A DNA stretch of 64,000 bases from Hyphomicrobium sp. (GTDB lineage Bacteria > Pseudomonadota > Alphaproteobacteria > Rhizobiales > Hyphomicrobiaceae). Each line of letters starts with the position of its first letter. The stretch's first letter is position 1. Location of the stretch: positions 186,001 to 250,000 of the forward strand of contig JAFWGI010000005.1 in the NCBI GenBank assembly GCA_017512425.1, in the 5' to 3' direction. Of the stretch, positions 1 through 10,726 are shown piece after piece. The position numbers and the translations under genes are program-made. The notes under the pieces are model-generated. The model did no database searches, was not told where the DNA came from, and saw only the letters and a program-made list of their open reading frames with translations.

Positions 1-789
1 GGCGTTGCGCGCGCAACAATTCCGGGCGATCCTATTCCGCACGTGGCCAAGGAGATCGCGCGCGATGCGCGCCTTTTATGCTTCGACGAGTTTCACGTCA
101 CCGATATCGCAGATGCCATGATCCTGGGCCGCCTGTTTCAGGGGCTCTATTCCGCCGGCACGGTGATCGTCGCGACATCGAATGCGCACCCGGCGGCACT
201 TTATAAAAATGGCCTCAACCGCCAGCTATTCTTGCCCTTCATCGACATGCTGCAGAGCCGGATGGAGGTCTTGGAGCTGCAGTCTGAAAAGGATTTCAGG
301 CTCGACAAACTCGCCGGGGCGCAACTCTATTTCACGCCCAACGATGCGGCCGCCAAGCAAGCACTCGACGCGCATTGGGAGCGACTGACGGGGCATCATC
401 CGGGAAAGCCGGTAACGCTCGACGTAAAGGGGCGCGCGGTGCGCGTGCCGATAGCGTCGATGGGCGTGGCACGCTTCAATTTCGCCGATCTTTGCGACGT
501 GCCGCTCGGTGCGAATGACTATCTGCACATCGCACACGCTTTTCACACCATCATCATTGACGGCATTCCCGTCATGGACCCCAGCCGCCGGGACGTCGCG
601 CGGCGCTTCATCAATATGATCGACGCTTTCTACGATACCCGCACCAGCTTGATCGCGTCTGCAGAAGCTGAGCCCGATGCGCTTTACCCCGCCGGCCACG
701 GCGCCGATCTCTTTGAACGCACGGCATCGCGCCTGATGGAAATGCGCTCGGAAGGATACCTTCAGCGGCGTTCGGCGGCGGCCGTTTAG
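1..789 (+). CDS. zapE: Cell division protein ZapE / AFG1-family ATPase, C-terminal part (5' truncated by window edge)
   Basis: The reading frame is open from base 1, so the gene starts upstream and only its last 262 codons are visible. The Walker B stretch LLCFDEFHVTDIADAM, about 21 residues into the visible part, is the signature of the AFG1/ZapE P-loop ATPases. It is followed by a sensor-like VIVATSN and the family tail with LDVKGRAVRVP and DYLHIAHAF. The Walker A part lies outside the window. In E. coli ZapE acts at the division ring, and the yeast homologue Afg1/Lace1 works in mitochondrial protein quality control. The gene sits directly upstream of mdh and is separated by 175 bases that could hold the mdh promoter. 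Family assignment is firm; the cellular role is known only from homologues. Confidence 0.93.
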   Translation, partial: GVARATIPGDPIPHVAKEIARDARLLCFDEFHVTDIADAMILGRLFQGLYSAGTVIVATSNAHPAALYKNGLNRQLFLPFIDMLQSRMEVLELQSEKDFRLDKLAGAQLYFTPNDAAAKQALDAHWERLTGHHPGKPVTLDVKGRAVRVPIASMGVARFNFADLCDVPLGANDYLHIAHAFHTIIIDGIPVMDPSRRDVARRFINMIDAFYDTRTSLIASAEAEPDALYPAGHGADLFERTASRLMEMRSEGYLQRRSAAAV

Positions 790-855
790 CGCCCGCGCGG
801 CAGATGCCGTCCGTTGCTATCGGTGCGACTTTCGGCCGAGGAAATATGCTTGCGC

Positions 856-883
856 TTGACTGCCCGAAGAATTTGACTAGGCA
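856..883 (+). promoter_or_regulatory. Possible sigma70-type promoter for mdh-sucC
   Basis: TTGACT at 856-861 and TAGGCA at 878-883 are separated by 16 bases, about 80 bases ahead of the mdh start. The -35 box is good and the -10 box is poor, so this is only a candidate, supported mainly by its position in the gap between zapE and mdh. Confidence 0.3.
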
Positions 884-895
884 GCAGAGGACTGA

Positions 896-1933
<1,038 letters not shown>

Positions 1934-1954
1934 TCCTCAAGGACTAGAATCTCC

Positions 1955-3154
1955 ATGAACATCCACGAATACCAAGCCAAGCAGCTCTATCGCGAGTACG
2001 GCATTGCAACGCCGAACGGCCATGAGGCGTTTTCAGTCGACGAGGCCGTTGCAGCAGCTAAGAAACTGCCGGGTCCAGTCTGGGTCGTGAAAGCGCAAAT
2101 CCACGCCGGTGGCCGCGGCAAGGGGACGTTCAAGGAAAAGGAAGCCGGAGAAAAGGGCGGCGTCCGGCTTGCAAAGTCGATCGACGAAGTGAAGCAGTTC
2201 GCATCCGAAATGCTTGGCAAGACGCTTGTCACCGTGCAGACGGGCCCGGGCGGCCGCATCGTCAACCGGCTCTACGTCGAAGATGGTTCGCAGATCGATC
2301 GCGAGCTGTACCTCTCGGCTCTCGTCGATCGCGAAACGTCGCGCATCGCGTTCATCGTCAGCCAGGCTGGCGGTATGAACATCGAAGATGTCGCGCACGA
2401 TACGCCGGAGAAAATCCACACCGTGCAAATCGATCCGGCAACGGGATATCAGCCGTTCCACGGCCGTAAGATTGCGTTCGCACTCGGCCTTAAGGGCGAT
2501 CAAGTCAAAGAGTGCTCGAAGATCGTCGAGAACCTGACGCGCATGTTCATTGAAAAAGACATGAGCATGTTGGAAATCAACCCTCTGGTTGTCACCAAGG
2601 ACGGCAAGCTGATCTGCCTCGACGGCAAGTTCGATTTCGACAGCAACGCGCTCTACCGCCACCCCGAAATCGTCGCGATGCGCGATCTCGGCGAAGAAGA
2701 CCCGACGGAAATCGAAGCTTCGAAGTTCGACCTCGCCTTCATCAAGCTCGATGGCACGATCGGCTGCCTCGTCAACGGCGCCGGTCTCGCGATGGCGACG
2801 ATGGATATCATCAAGCTCTATGGCGCCGAACCGGCCAACTTCCTTGACGTCGGCGGTGGTGCATCCAAGGAAAAGGTGCAGGAAGCCTTCAAGATCATCC
2901 TCGCCGATCCGAACGTGAAGGGCATTCTGGTCAACATTTTCGGTGGCATCATGCGTTGTGATATCATCGCCGAAGGCGTGATCGCAGCGGCCCGCGAAAT
3001 GGCGATCACCGTGCCGCTGGTCGTCCGCCTCGAAGGCACCAACGTCGAACTCGGCAAGAAAATCCTGCGCGAATCAGGCCTGAAGGTCATTCCGGCCGAC
3101 GATCTGGCCGACGCCGCCAAGAAGATCACGGATGAAGTGAAAGCCGCCGCCTAG
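1955..3154 (+). CDS. sucC: Succinyl-CoA ligase (ADP-forming), beta subunit
   Basis: This is the beta subunit of succinyl-CoA synthetase, which couples succinyl-CoA cleavage to nucleoside triphosphate formation. The protein has 399 residues, the usual length. It opens with the conserved [11 protein letters not shown] and has the ATP-grasp glycine loop GGRGKG at 52-57. The carboxy-terminal CoA-ligase part contains [13 protein letters not shown] and [13 protein letters not shown], where the phosphohistidine of the alpha subunit is received. An AAGGAC element precedes the ATG. The gene is close behind mdh, but its partner sucD is unusually far downstream (370 bases, with hairpins between). Confidence 0.98.
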   Translation: MNIHEYQAKQLYREYGIATPNGHEAFSVDEAVAAAKKLPGPVWVVKAQIHAGGRGKGTFKEKEAGEKGGVRLAKSIDEVKQFASEMLGKTLVTVQTGPGGRIVNRLYVEDGSQIDRELYLSALVDRETSRIAFIVSQAGGMNIEDVAHDTPEKIHTVQIDPATGYQPFHGRKIAFALGLKGDQVKECSKIVENLTRMFIEKDMSMLEINPLVVTKDGKLICLDGKFDFDSNALYRHPEIVAMRDLGEEDPTEIEASKFDLAFIKLDGTIGCLVNGAGLAMATMDIIKLYGAEPANFLDVGGGASKEKVQEAFKIILADPNVKGILVNIFGGIMRCDIIAEGVIAAAREMAITVPLVVRLEGTNVELGKKILRESGLKVIPADDLADAAKKITDEVKAAA

Positions 3155-3181
3155 GCGCGCATTCAATAGCGAATCGCTGAT

Positions 3182-3220
3182 GGGCCTGCGACCGGAAACG
3201 ATCGCGGGCCTATTTGTTTT
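3182..3220 (+). terminator. Terminator-like hairpin after sucC
   Basis: Left arm 3183-3191 (ggcctgcga) pairs with 3202-3210 (tcgcgggcc) through one G-U pair, around a 10-base loop. The T-rich stretch tatttgtttt follows at 3211-3220. It lies 28 bases after the sucC stop. It could end transcription fully or only attenuate it before sucD. Confidence 0.6.
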
Positions 3221-3244
3221 CGCACTCAGGCGCCGGAAATAGAA

Positions 3245-3279
3245 ACACCCCGGCCACTAGCGGGGAAGGGCCGGGGTGT
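3245..3279. repeat. Perfect 11-base inverted repeat in the sucC-sucD gap
   Basis: acaccccggcc (3245-3255) is exactly complementary to ggccggggtgt (3269-3279), with 13 bases between. No T-run follows on either strand, so it does not look like a simple terminator. It could be an RNA stem-loop (processing or stability element) or an operator; the sequence alone does not decide. Confidence 0.6.
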
Positions 3280-3460
3280 CCGCCACAGCGGGTTCCACTT
3301 TTGGGGAGCGTTGCTGCCGTGACGGAGAATAACGCGCGTGCGCCGCAGTTATTCCAGTGCAGAGAAAAAAACGTTCGCACTCCTGTGACGCGCGAGATTT
3401 CACGGCAAGTTTGTTCCGCAAACTCCACAAATTTCGAGCCCCGTTCCACCTTCGTCGCCC

Positions 3461-3488
3461 TTGCTGCACTCCAAAATGCTGTTAAAAG
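3461..3488 (+). promoter_or_regulatory. Weak promoter-like pair upstream of sucD
   Basis: TTGCTG (3461-3466) and TAAAAG (3483-3488) are 16 bases apart, about 37 bases before the sucD ATG. Both boxes are imperfect. The candidate is listed only because a terminator-like hairpin lies upstream and sucD would then need its own start. Confidence 0.2.
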
Positions 3489-3524
3489 GGTTGCGACAGC
3501 AGCGCGGGGATCCACGGGGCAGCA

Positions 3525-4424
3525 ATGGCTATTCTAATCAATAAAAACACCAAAGTGATCTGTCAGGGCATTACCGGCAGCCAAGGCACATTTCACACGA
3601 AACAAGCCAAAGCCTATGGGACGCAAATCGTCGGCGGTGTAACGCCGGGCAAAGGCGGCTCTAAGCATCCTGACCCCGAACTTTCTGATGTGCCGCTATT
3701 CGATTCCGTCATTGACGCCGTCAAGAAGACAGGCGCCAACGCAACGTCGATTTACGTTCCGCCGCCGTTCGCGGCCGATGCCATCCTTGAAGCCATCGAT
3801 GCTGAGGTTCCTCTGATCGTCTGCATCACCGAAGGCATCCCGGTGATCGATATGGTCAAGGTGAAGCGCGCGCTCGCCGGTTCAAAGTCGCGCCTCGTCG
3901 GTCCGAACTGCCCGGGCCTGCTGACGCCGAACCAGAGCAAAATCGGCATTATGCCGGGCAATATTTTCAAGCACGGTTCCGTCGGCATCGTCTCGCGTTC
4001 GGGCACGCTGACGTACGAAGCCGTCAAGCAGACAACGGATGTTGGTCTTGGCCAGACGACTGCGGTCGGCATCGGCGGAGACCCGGTCAAAGGCACCGAA
4101 TTCATCGACGTGCTCGATCTCTTCCTCTCGGACGATGAAACCAAGTCGATCATCATGATTGGTGAGATAGGCGGATCGGCCGAAGAGGACGCCGCCGAAT
4201 TCCTGCGTCGCGAAGCTGCAAAGGGCCGCAAAAAGCCGATGGCTGGCTTTATTGCGGGCGTTACGGCGCCGCCAGGTCGCCGCATGGGCCATGCCGGTGC
4301 CATCATTTCGGGTGGAAAAGGCAAGGCCGAAGACAAGCTGGCGGCCATGCAGGCGGCCGGCGTTGCGATCTCGCCGAGCCCAGCAGCGCTCGGCAAAACG
4401 TTGCTCGAGGTCTTGAGGGCGTAA
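3525..4424 (+). CDS. sucD: Succinyl-CoA ligase (ADP-forming), alpha subunit
   Basis: This is the CoA-binding and phosphohistidine subunit of succinyl-CoA synthetase, 299 residues long. The N-terminal Rossmann-type CoA site reads [23 protein letters not shown] is at 125-131, and the active-site histidine is His256 in GRRMGHAGA, equivalent to E. coli His246. The start ATG follows a GGGGC element. sucA starts 110 bases downstream on the same strand. The spacing from sucC is unusual (see the gap entry), but the protein is complete and typical. Confidence 0.98.
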   Translation: MAILINKNTKVICQGITGSQGTFHTKQAKAYGTQIVGGVTPGKGGSKHPDPELSDVPLFDSVIDAVKKTGANATSIYVPPPFAADAILEAIDAEVPLIVCITEGIPVIDMVKVKRALAGSKSRLVGPNCPGLLTPNQSKIGIMPGNIFKHGSVGIVSRSGTLTYEAVKQTTDVGLGQTTAVGIGGDPVKGTEFIDVLDLFLSDDETKSIIMIGEIGGSAEEDAAEFLRREAAKGRKKPMAGFIAGVTAPPGRRMGHAGAIISGGKGKAEDKLAAMQAAGVAISPSPAALGKTLLEVLRA

Positions 4425-4534
4425 TATTTCAGCCCGACATAAGGCCTGCGTGAGACTTTGACGTATGACACCAGTGCCGACGCCGATTTCAAACTGCCGG
4501 ACGAAAGTGCTGGAGCAAGAAAAGGTGAACCCGA

Positions 4535-7501
4535 ATGTCCCGACAGGCGCTTAACGACGCATTTTTGCGAACGTCGTTCCTCAGCGCGGCGAACGCGCCG
4601 TACGTCGAAGAAATGCAGGCCGAGTACGAGCGTAATCCAGGCGCCGTCAGCGACGAGTGGCGTCGCTTCTTTGAAAGCATCAAGGAGCCCGCGCATTCGC
4701 CGGCCACCGCCAGCAACGGCGGCGCGTCGTGGGCGGCGCCCCTGTCGATGCTTCTCAACGACAATTCGGCAGACCGCGACCTCGTCGGTGCATTGACCGG
4801 TGATTACGGCGAGGCCGAGCGCACTATTCGCCAGCGCATCGAACAGCGCGCGCACGTCGCCGGGTTTGAGCTATCACCCGCAGCGTCATTGCGGGCAACG
4901 CAGGATTCGATCCGCGCTCTGATGCTGATCCGCGCCTACCGTGTCATGGGGCACCTCGCGGCGGATCTCGATCCGCTCGGTATCTCGGACCGTAGGGCGC
5001 ATCGCGAGCTGATGCCGGAAACGTACGGGTTCACGGATGCCGATCTCGACCGGCCGATCTTTATCGATCGCGTCATGGGTCTGGAAACCGCAACGATGCG
5101 GCAGATTCTGGCGATCCTGCGCCGCACCTACTGCCGGCAGATTGGCGTCCAGTTCACGCACATCACTGATCCGGCGCAGAAGGGGTGGATTCAAGAGCGT
5201 ATCGAGGGCGTCGAGAAGGACATCAGCTTCACCACAGAGGGCCGCAAAGCCATTCTGCGCAAGTTGATCGAAGCCGAAACATTCGAGAAATTCTGCGATC
5301 TCAAATACACCGGCACGAAGCGCTTCGGTCTCGACGGAAGCGAAGCGATCATTCCGGCGCTCGAACAGATCATCAAGCGCGGCGGGCATCTCGGCGTGCG
5401 CAATATCGTGCTCGGCATGGCGCATCGCGGCCGCTTGAACGTGCTCGCCAACGTTATGTCAAAGCCGTTGCGCGCAATCTTCAAGGAGTTCAAGGGCGGC
5501 TCGTTCAAGCCGGACGATGTCGAGGGCTCGGGTGACGTTAAATACCATCTCGGTGCATCGTCCGACCGTTCGTTCGACGGTAACAACGTCCACTTGTCGC
5601 TGACCGCGAACCCATCGCATCTCGAAATTGTCGACCCCGTCGTGCTTGGCAAAGTCCGCGCGAAGCAGGATCAATACGGTTGCGCGGCAGGCGAGCGCAC
5701 GCCCGTTCTGCCGCTGCTCATCCACGGCGATGCCGCGTTTGCTGGCCAAGGTGTGGTGTCTGAATGTTTCGGCTTGTCGGGCCTTCGCGGTCACCGGACC
5801 GGGGGCTCGATCCATTTCGTGATCAACAACCAGATCGGCTTCACGACTGCGCCTCATCATTCGCGCTCGTCGCCATACTGCTCTGACGTTGCGCTGATGA
5901 TCGAAGCGCCGATTTTCCACGTCAACGGCGACTACCCGGAAGCCGTTGTTCACGTTGCCAAGATTGCGACCGAGTTCCGTCAGCGCTTCCAGAAGCCCGT
6001 CGTGATCGACATGTTCTGCTATCGCCGGTTCGGTCACAACGAAACGGACGAACCGCTGTTTACGCAGCCGCAGATGTACAAGGCGATCAAAAAGCACGCC
6101 TCTGTCGTCGAAAAATATTCGTCATACCTCGTTGAAGAAGGTGTGATGACCGCCGCCGACGTCGCGGCAATGAAAGCCGACGTCCGGGCGACGCTCGATA
6201 CTGAATTCTCGCACTCGGACGACTACAAGCCCAACAAAGCCGACTGGCTCGATGGGCGCTGGGCAGGTCTTGCGCGGGCGGACAGCGATGACTGGCGCGG
6301 AAATACGGGCGTTCCGGTTGAGAAACTTAAAGACATCGGCCGCCGCCTGACGTCCATTCCGAACGATTTCAACATTCACAAAACGATCGGCAAGCTGCTC
6401 GAAAAGCGCCGCGAGATGATCGACAGCGGCACCGGTATCGACTGGGCGATGGCCGAGCATCTCGCGTACGGCACGCTTGTGATGGAAGGCTTCCCCGTCC
6501 GGCTGTCAGGGCAGGACTGCGAGCGCGGAACGTTCTCGCAGCGGCACGCTGTGCTGATTGACCAGGAAACCGAACGGCGCTTCGCACCGCTGAAGCACAT
6601 CGCGCCCAATCAGGCGCGCTTCGAGATCATCAACTCGATGCTGTCGGAAGAAGCCGTTCTTGGATTTGAGTACGGCTACTCGCTTGCCGAACCGAATGCG
6701 CTGACGCTCTGGGAAGCGCAGTTCGGCGACTTCGCAAACGGCGCGCAGGTTATCTTCGATCAGTTCTTGTCGTCGGGCGAGCGCAAATGGTTGCGCATGT
6801 CGGGTCTCGTTTGTCTGTTGCCGCACGGCTACGAGGGCCAGGGACCGGAGCATTCGTCGGCGCGCCTGGAGCGCTTCCTTCAGCTATCCGCCGAAGACAA
6901 CTGGCAGGTTGCAAACTGCACGACACCGGCGAACTACTTCCATATCCTTCGCCGCCAGCTGCACCGCAAGTTCCGCAAGCCGCTGATTTTGATGACGCCG
7001 AAGTCGCTGCTCCGTCACAAGCGCGTCGTCTCGACGATCGAAGAACTCGGCCCGGATAGCTCGTTCCACAGGCTGCTCTGGGACGATGCGCAAATGGGCA
7101 CCGCCTCTGTCACGCTGCGGGCAGACAATGAAATCCGCCGCGTGGTTATTTGCTCGGGCAAGGTCTATTATGATCTTCTGGACGCGCGCGATGCTGCCGG
7201 CCGTGACGACATCTACATCCTGCGCGTCGAGCAGCTCTATCCGTTCCCGGCGCGCGCGCTCATTCAGGAACTCGGACGATTCAAATTTGCTGAAATCGTT
7301 TGGTGTCAGGAAGAGCCGAAGAACATGGGGGCGTGGACATTCATGGACAGCAATATCGAATGGGTTCTGACGCATCTCGGCTACGTTCACCGCCGTCCGC
7401 GGTATGCCGGACGCGCCGCATCCGCATCGACGGCAACAGGACTGCTGTCGCAACATAACAAAGAGCAAGCCGCGCTCGTCACCGATGCGCTTGGCATCTA
7501 A
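4535..7501 (+). CDS. sucA: 2-oxoglutarate dehydrogenase E1 component
   Basis: This is the thiamine-diphosphate-dependent E1 subunit that decarboxylates 2-oxoglutarate and passes the succinyl group to the lipoyl domain of SucB. It has 988 residues. The N-terminal tail (about 20-50, PYVEEMQAEYERNP) is the SucA-type segment that docks onto the E2 core. The ThDP-binding fold shows GMAHRGRLNVL, HGDAAFAGQG and the Mg/ThDP stretch VINNQIGFTT. The C-terminal transketolase-like domain ends with WCQEEPKNMGAW. An AAAGGTGA ribosome site lies about 10 bases before the ATG. sucB follows after 15 bases, so the two are one transcript. Confidence 0.98.
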   Translation: MSRQALNDAFLRTSFLSAANAPYVEEMQAEYERNPGAVSDEWRRFFESIKEPAHSPATASNGGASWAAPLSMLLNDNSADRDLVGALTGDYGEAERTIRQRIEQRAHVAGFELSPAASLRATQDSIRALMLIRAYRVMGHLAADLDPLGISDRRAHRELMPETYGFTDADLDRPIFIDRVMGLETATMRQILAILRRTYCRQIGVQFTHITDPAQKGWIQERIEGVEKDISFTTEGRKAILRKLIEAETFEKFCDLKYTGTKRFGLDGSEAIIPALEQIIKRGGHLGVRNIVLGMAHRGRLNVLANVMSKPLRAIFKEFKGGSFKPDDVEGSGDVKYHLGASSDRSFDGNNVHLSLTANPSHLEIVDPVVLGKVRAKQDQYGCAAGERTPVLPLLIHGDAAFAGQGVVSECFGLSGLRGHRTGGSIHFVINNQIGFTTAPHHSRSSPYCSDVALMIEAPIFHVNGDYPEAVVHVAKIATEFRQRFQKPVVIDMFCYRRFGHNETDEPLFTQPQMYKAIKKHASVVEKYSSYLVEEGVMTAADVAAMKADVRATLDTEFSHSDDYKPNKADWLDGRWAGLARADSDDWRGNTGVPVEKLKDIGRRLTSIPNDFNIHKTIGKLLEKRREMIDSGTGIDWAMAEHLAYGTLVMEGFPVRLSGQDCERGTFSQRHAVLIDQETERRFAPLKHIAPNQARFEIINSMLSEEAVLGFEYGYSLAEPNALTLWEAQFGDFANGAQVIFDQFLSSGERKWLRMSGLVCLLPHGYEGQGPEHSSARLERFLQLSAEDNWQVANCTTPANYFHILRRQLHRKFRKPLILMTPKSLLRHKRVVSTIEELGPDSSFHRLLWDDAQMGTASVTLRADNEIRRVVICSGKVYYDLLDARDAAGRDDIYILRVEQLYPFPARALIQELGRFKFAEIVWCQEEPKNMGAWTFMDSNIEWVLTHLGYVHRRPRYAGRAASASTATGLLSQHNKEQAALVTDALGI

Positions 7502-7516
7502 AGTTTGAGGGCTGAC

Positions 7517-8836
7517 ATGAGCATCGAAATCCGCGTTCCGGTTCTCGGCGAGAGCATCACGGAAGCGACCGTCGGAAAATGGTTCAAGAAGACGGGCGAC
7601 ACAGTAACCGCCGAAGAGCCGATCGTTGAACTGGAAACCGACAAGGTGACGGTCGAAGTGCCGGCACCCGCATCCGGCGTGATGGGCGAAATCATCGTTG
7701 CGCAAGGGGCGACCGTTGCTGTCGGCTCGCTGCTCGCGGCTCTGCGTGAAGGCGCAGCTGGCGCCGCGCCGCAGGCGAAAGCACCGCAAGCACCGGCCGC
7801 TTCGCCCGCGCCAGCGGCCCAAAAGGCTCCATCAGCACCGCCGCCGCCAGCCGGGCCTTCGATGCCGCCAAGTCCGGCGGCGCGGAAGGTGCTGGCCGAA
7901 TCTGGCTTCGACACGTCAGACGTAGCCGGCACCGGCAAGCGGGGTCAGATTCTGAAAGGCGATGTTTTTGCAGCAGCTGCAAACGGCGCGGCGCCGCAGA
8001 AGCACGTCATCGTTCCGGAAGCCGTCGCAGAGACTGTAACGCCGCTGAAGGCTGTGGCACCCGCCGCGCAAGCAGCCCCGGCGGCGTCGGCATTAGCATT
8101 GCGCGACGTGCGTCTGCCGTCGGCTGGCAACGACGCCGATCGCGAAGAGCGCGTGAAGATGACGAGACTGCGCCAGACCATCGCGCGGCGCTTGAAGGAT
8201 GCGCAGAATACGGCCGCGATGCTTACGACGTTCAATGACGTCGACATGAGCGCGGTCATGTCGTTGCGTAGCCAGTACAAGGATATTTTCGAGAAGCGCC
8301 ACGGCGTCAAACTCGGCTTTATGGGCCTGTTCGTGAAGGCTTGTATCCAGGCGCTGCGCGATATCCCGGCTGTCAATGCCGAGATCGACGGCGAGGATCT
8401 GGTCTTCAAGAATTATTATCACATTGGCGTCGCAGTCGGGACCGAGAAGGGCCTCGTCGTGCCGGTCGTACGAGATGCGGATCGCTTGAGCCTCGCGGAG
8501 ATCGAGCAGAAGATCACCGACTACGGGAAGCGCGCCCGCGACGGCAAGCTCGGCATCGAGGAAATGCAGGGCGGCACGTTCACGATTTCGAACGGCGGCG
8601 TCTATGGCTCGATGATGTCAACGCCCATTCTGAATGCGCCGCAGGCCGGCATCCTCGGCATGCATCGCATCGAAGACCGGCCCGTCGTGCGGGGCGGTCA
8701 GGTTGTGGTTCGTCCCATGATGTATCTTGCCCTGTCTTACGATCATCGCATCGTCGACGGCAAAGAAGCCGTGACCTTCCTCGTTCGCGTCAAAGAGTGC
8801 CTTGAAGACCCGCAGCGGTTCATTCTGGAGCTTTGA
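7517..8836 (+). CDS. sucB: Dihydrolipoyllysine-residue succinyltransferase (E2 of 2-oxoglutarate dehydrogenase)
   Basis: This is the E2 core of the complex. The 439-residue protein has one N-terminal lipoyl domain with the lipoylated Lys43 in [11 protein letters not shown]. An Ala/Pro-rich linker (about 80-120) leads to a peripheral subunit-binding domain ([20 protein letters not shown]), a second linker, and the acyltransferase domain ending in the catalytic YDHRIVDG. I chose ATG 7517 because TTTGAGGG lies 6 bases upstream and the lipoyl fold starts directly after it. The in-frame TTG at 7505 would add only four residues. A TGGAG near the end of the gene serves the next reading frame. Confidence 0.97.
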   Translation: MSIEIRVPVLGESITEATVGKWFKKTGDTVTAEEPIVELETDKVTVEVPAPASGVMGEIIVAQGATVAVGSLLAALREGAAGAAPQAKAPQAPAASPAPAAQKAPSAPPPPAGPSMPPSPAARKVLAESGFDTSDVAGTGKRGQILKGDVFAAAANGAAPQKHVIVPEAVAETVTPLKAVAPAAQAAPAASALALRDVRLPSAGNDADREERVKMTRLRQTIARRLKDAQNTAAMLTTFNDVDMSAVMSLRSQYKDIFEKRHGVKLGFMGLFVKACIQALRDIPAVNAEIDGEDLVFKNYYHIGVAVGTEKGLVVPVVRDADRLSLAEIEQKITDYGKRARDGKLGIEEMQGGTFTISNGGVYGSMMSTPILNAPQAGILGMHRIEDRPVVRGGQVVVRPMMYLALSYDHRIVDGKEAVTFLVRVKECLEDPQRFILEL

Positions 8837-8838
8837 TT

Positions 8839-9267
8839 TTGGATAATCGATTGAGAGAGACGGCGGTGACGGTCGCCGTCTGGGCGTCGTCGCAACACGC
8901 AATCTCTGAAGTCTGGTTTGCAGGACCGCGTGTGGCGAGCGCGCAAGCTTCGCCCGATCCGCTTGAGATTGTCATCGTCATGGCCGACCATGCGCAGCAA
9001 GTCGAAGCCCGCAAGGCCGGCCGCCAAGTCTCAACGCTGACGTGGGAAGCCGATATCAAACGCGCTGTGCGCGGGCCTCATACGTTCAAGTTGCAGAATG
9101 CAGGCGTGGACGCCAGCGCTGCGCGCGCGATTCGTATTTTCTCGCGTCGCGCGGAAGTCGCGCCCGATATCGTCTGTCCGCCGCCGCGTTCTGAGCAGCC
9201 GCAGACGACCTTAAATTCAATTGGCGCAGATGCCCGCGGAGATATCGGTAATGTCCGGCCCCTATGA
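8839..9267 (+). CDS. Small protein resembling a degenerate minimal nucleotidyltransferase
   Basis: This 142-residue frame lies between sucB and lpdA. It begins at TTG 8839, eight bases after TGGAG (8826-8830) and two bases past the sucB stop; TTG 8833 is the alternative. Its last 17 bases overlap lpdA, so translational coupling along sucB-this-lpdA is likely. I do not recognise a named family with certainty. Residues 21-48 (ISEVWFAGP then DPLEIVIVM) resemble the MNT/Pol-beta pattern GSR...SDxDLxVxM, but the serine after Gly29 is Pro30 and the Asp pair appears replaced by Pro41 and Glu43. It would therefore be non-catalytic if the match holds. The downstream part ending [11 protein letters not shown] is unassigned. 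A shadow frame is possible, but spacing and coupling favour a real gene. Confidence 0.6.
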   Translation: MDNRLRETAVTVAVWASSQHAISEVWFAGPRVASAQASPDPLEIVIVMADHAQQVEARKAGRQVSTLTWEADIKRAVRGPHTFKLQNAGVDASAARAIRIFSRRAEVAPDIVCPPPRSEQPQTTLNSIGADARGDIGNVRPL

Positions 9268-10654
9268 TCTGATCGTTATCGGCTCCGGGCCGGGCGGCTA
9301 CGTTTGCGCCATTCGCGCGTCACAGCTGGGCATGAAAGTTGCGATCGTCGAAAAGCGCAACACGCACGGCGGAACCTGTTTGAATGTCGGATGCATTCCC
9401 TCGAAGGCGCTGTTGCATGCGTCGCACGCGTTCGACGAGGCCAAGTCGCATTTTTCCAAAATGGGCATTTCGGTATCGCCGCAGCTCGATCTGGAGCAGA
9501 TGCAGGCATTCAAGGCCGAAGGCGTCAAAGGTAACGTCGACGGCGTCGCGTTCCTGCTGAAGAAGAACAAGGTTGACCATTACCACGGCACGGGAAAAAT
9601 TTTAGGTGCGGGTAAAGTCGGCGTCACGTTCATCAACGGCGAAACCGAGACGCTTGACGCCCGCTTCATCGTGATAGCGACAGGTTCAGACGTCGCGCAG
9701 TTGCCGGGCATTACAATCGACGAGACCGCGATCGTTTCATCCACGGGTGCTCTCGAACTTACGAGCGTGCCGCGCAAGCTGCTCGTTATCGGCGCTGGCG
9801 TTATCGGATTGGAACTCGGCTCTGTATGGCGCAGGCTTGGCGCGGACGTGACTATCGTCGAGTATCTCGACCGGATCTTGCCCGGCATGGATGCCGACGT
9901 CGCCAAATCATTCCAAAGGATTCTTGAAAAGCAGGGCTTCACGTTCCGCCTCGGCAGCAAGGTGACGAGCGCAACCGTCCAGGGCGACGGCGTTGCTGCA
10001 ACCGTAGAACCAGCAGCCGGAGGCGCCGTCGAAACGCTCGGTGCCGATGTCGTGTTGGTGGCAATCGGGCGCGTTCCATATACGGACGGATTGGGACTCG
10101 TGGAGGCCGGCATCTCGCTCGACGGCCGCAAACGCATCGTCGTCGACACGCACTTCCAGACGTCCGTCATGGGCGTCTATGCGATCGGCGATGTTATCGC
10201 CGGACCGATGCTCGCGCATAAGGCCGAAGACGAAGGCGTCGCCGTTGCGGAAATTTTGAGCGGGCAGGCTGGGCACGTCAATTATGATGTCATCCCGAGC
10301 GTGATCTACACGAGCCCGGAAGTTGCGACTGTCGGCAAGACCGAAGAAGAGTTGAAAGCCGCGGGTATCGCCTACACGAGCGGCAAATTCCCGTTCCTTG
10401 CGAACGGCCGCGCGAAAGTAAACCGGACAACCGAAGGCTTTGTGAAGGTGCTCGCCGACTCGACGACGGACCGGGTTCTCGGCGTACACATCATCGGACC
10501 GAACGCCAGCGAACTGATCGCCGAAGCAGCCGTCATCATGGAGTTCGGCGGGTCAGCGGAGGATCTCGCGCGGACATGCCACGCCCATCCGACATTGTCG
10601 GAAGCGGTCAAAGAGGCGGCGCTGTCGGTCGCCACGCGCGCGATTCATATGTGA
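9251..10654 (+). CDS. lpdA: Dihydrolipoyl dehydrogenase (E3)
   Basis: This flavoprotein re-oxidises the dihydrolipoyl group of SucB and reduces NAD. The protein has 467 residues. It shows the FAD motif GSGPGG (11-16), the redox-active disulfide Cys43 and Cys48 in [13 protein letters not shown], an NAD motif [10 protein letters not shown], the second FAD motif YAIGDV, and the C-terminal catalytic His446/Glu451 in HPTLSE. I chose ATG 9251, which has GGAG ten bases upstream and puts the FAD fold at the N-terminus; a longer frame exists from 9221. Its position as last gene of the suc cluster indicates that it serves 2-oxoglutarate dehydrogenase. Confidence 0.97.
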   Translation: MSGPYDLIVIGSGPGGYVCAIRASQLGMKVAIVEKRNTHGGTCLNVGCIPSKALLHASHAFDEAKSHFSKMGISVSPQLDLEQMQAFKAEGVKGNVDGVAFLLKKNKVDHYHGTGKILGAGKVGVTFINGETETLDARFIVIATGSDVAQLPGITIDETAIVSSTGALELTSVPRKLLVIGAGVIGLELGSVWRRLGADVTIVEYLDRILPGMDADVAKSFQRILEKQGFTFRLGSKVTSATVQGDGVAATVEPAAGGAVETLGADVVLVAIGRVPYTDGLGLVEAGISLDGRKRIVVDTHFQTSVMGVYAIGDVIAGPMLAHKAEDEGVAVAEILSGQAGHVNYDVIPSVIYTSPEVATVGKTEEELKAAGIAYTSGKFPFLANGRAKVNRTTEGFVKVLADSTTDRVLGVHIIGPNASELIAEAAVIMEFGGSAEDLARTCHAHPTLSEAVKEAALSVATRAIHM

Positions 10655-10674
10655 CGCCAGGAGATCTAAGGCCT

Positions 10675-10710
10675 AGCGTGCGCGTATATAAGTAGAATAC
10701 GCGCAGCGCT
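10675..10710. repeat. Long hairpin between lpdA and the DUF2177 gene
   Basis: tgcgcgtat (10679-10687) pairs exactly with atacgcgca (10697-10705). With one bulged base (10706) the stem extends by four more pairs to 10675 and 10710. The loop is 9 bases. There is no T-run, so it is an RNA stem-loop of unknown role: 3' end of the suc transcript or leader of the next gene, whose ATG lies 17 bases on. Confidence 0.55.
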
Positions 10711-10726
10711 GACCGAGGATCCCGAT

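Larger units (their letters stand above)
3155..3524. other. 370-base noncoding gap between sucC and sucD
   Basis: This gap holds a terminator-like hairpin at 3182-3220, an 11-base perfect inverted repeat at 3245-3279 and a weak promoter-like pair at 3461-3488. Reading frames crossing it show no recognisable protein. In many bacteria sucC and sucD are adjacent or overlap, so the gap suggests that the alpha subunit, together with sucAB, has its own control. Confidence 0.6.

Noticed and set aside
3214..3537. Possible small gene in the sucC-sucD gap
   Set aside because: No ribosome site, overlap with the sucD start, low-quality amino acid composition and hairpins inside it; treated as noncoding.
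3752..4855. Long minus-strand frame across sucD and the sucA start
   Set aside because: It is antisense to two certain genes and has no family features.
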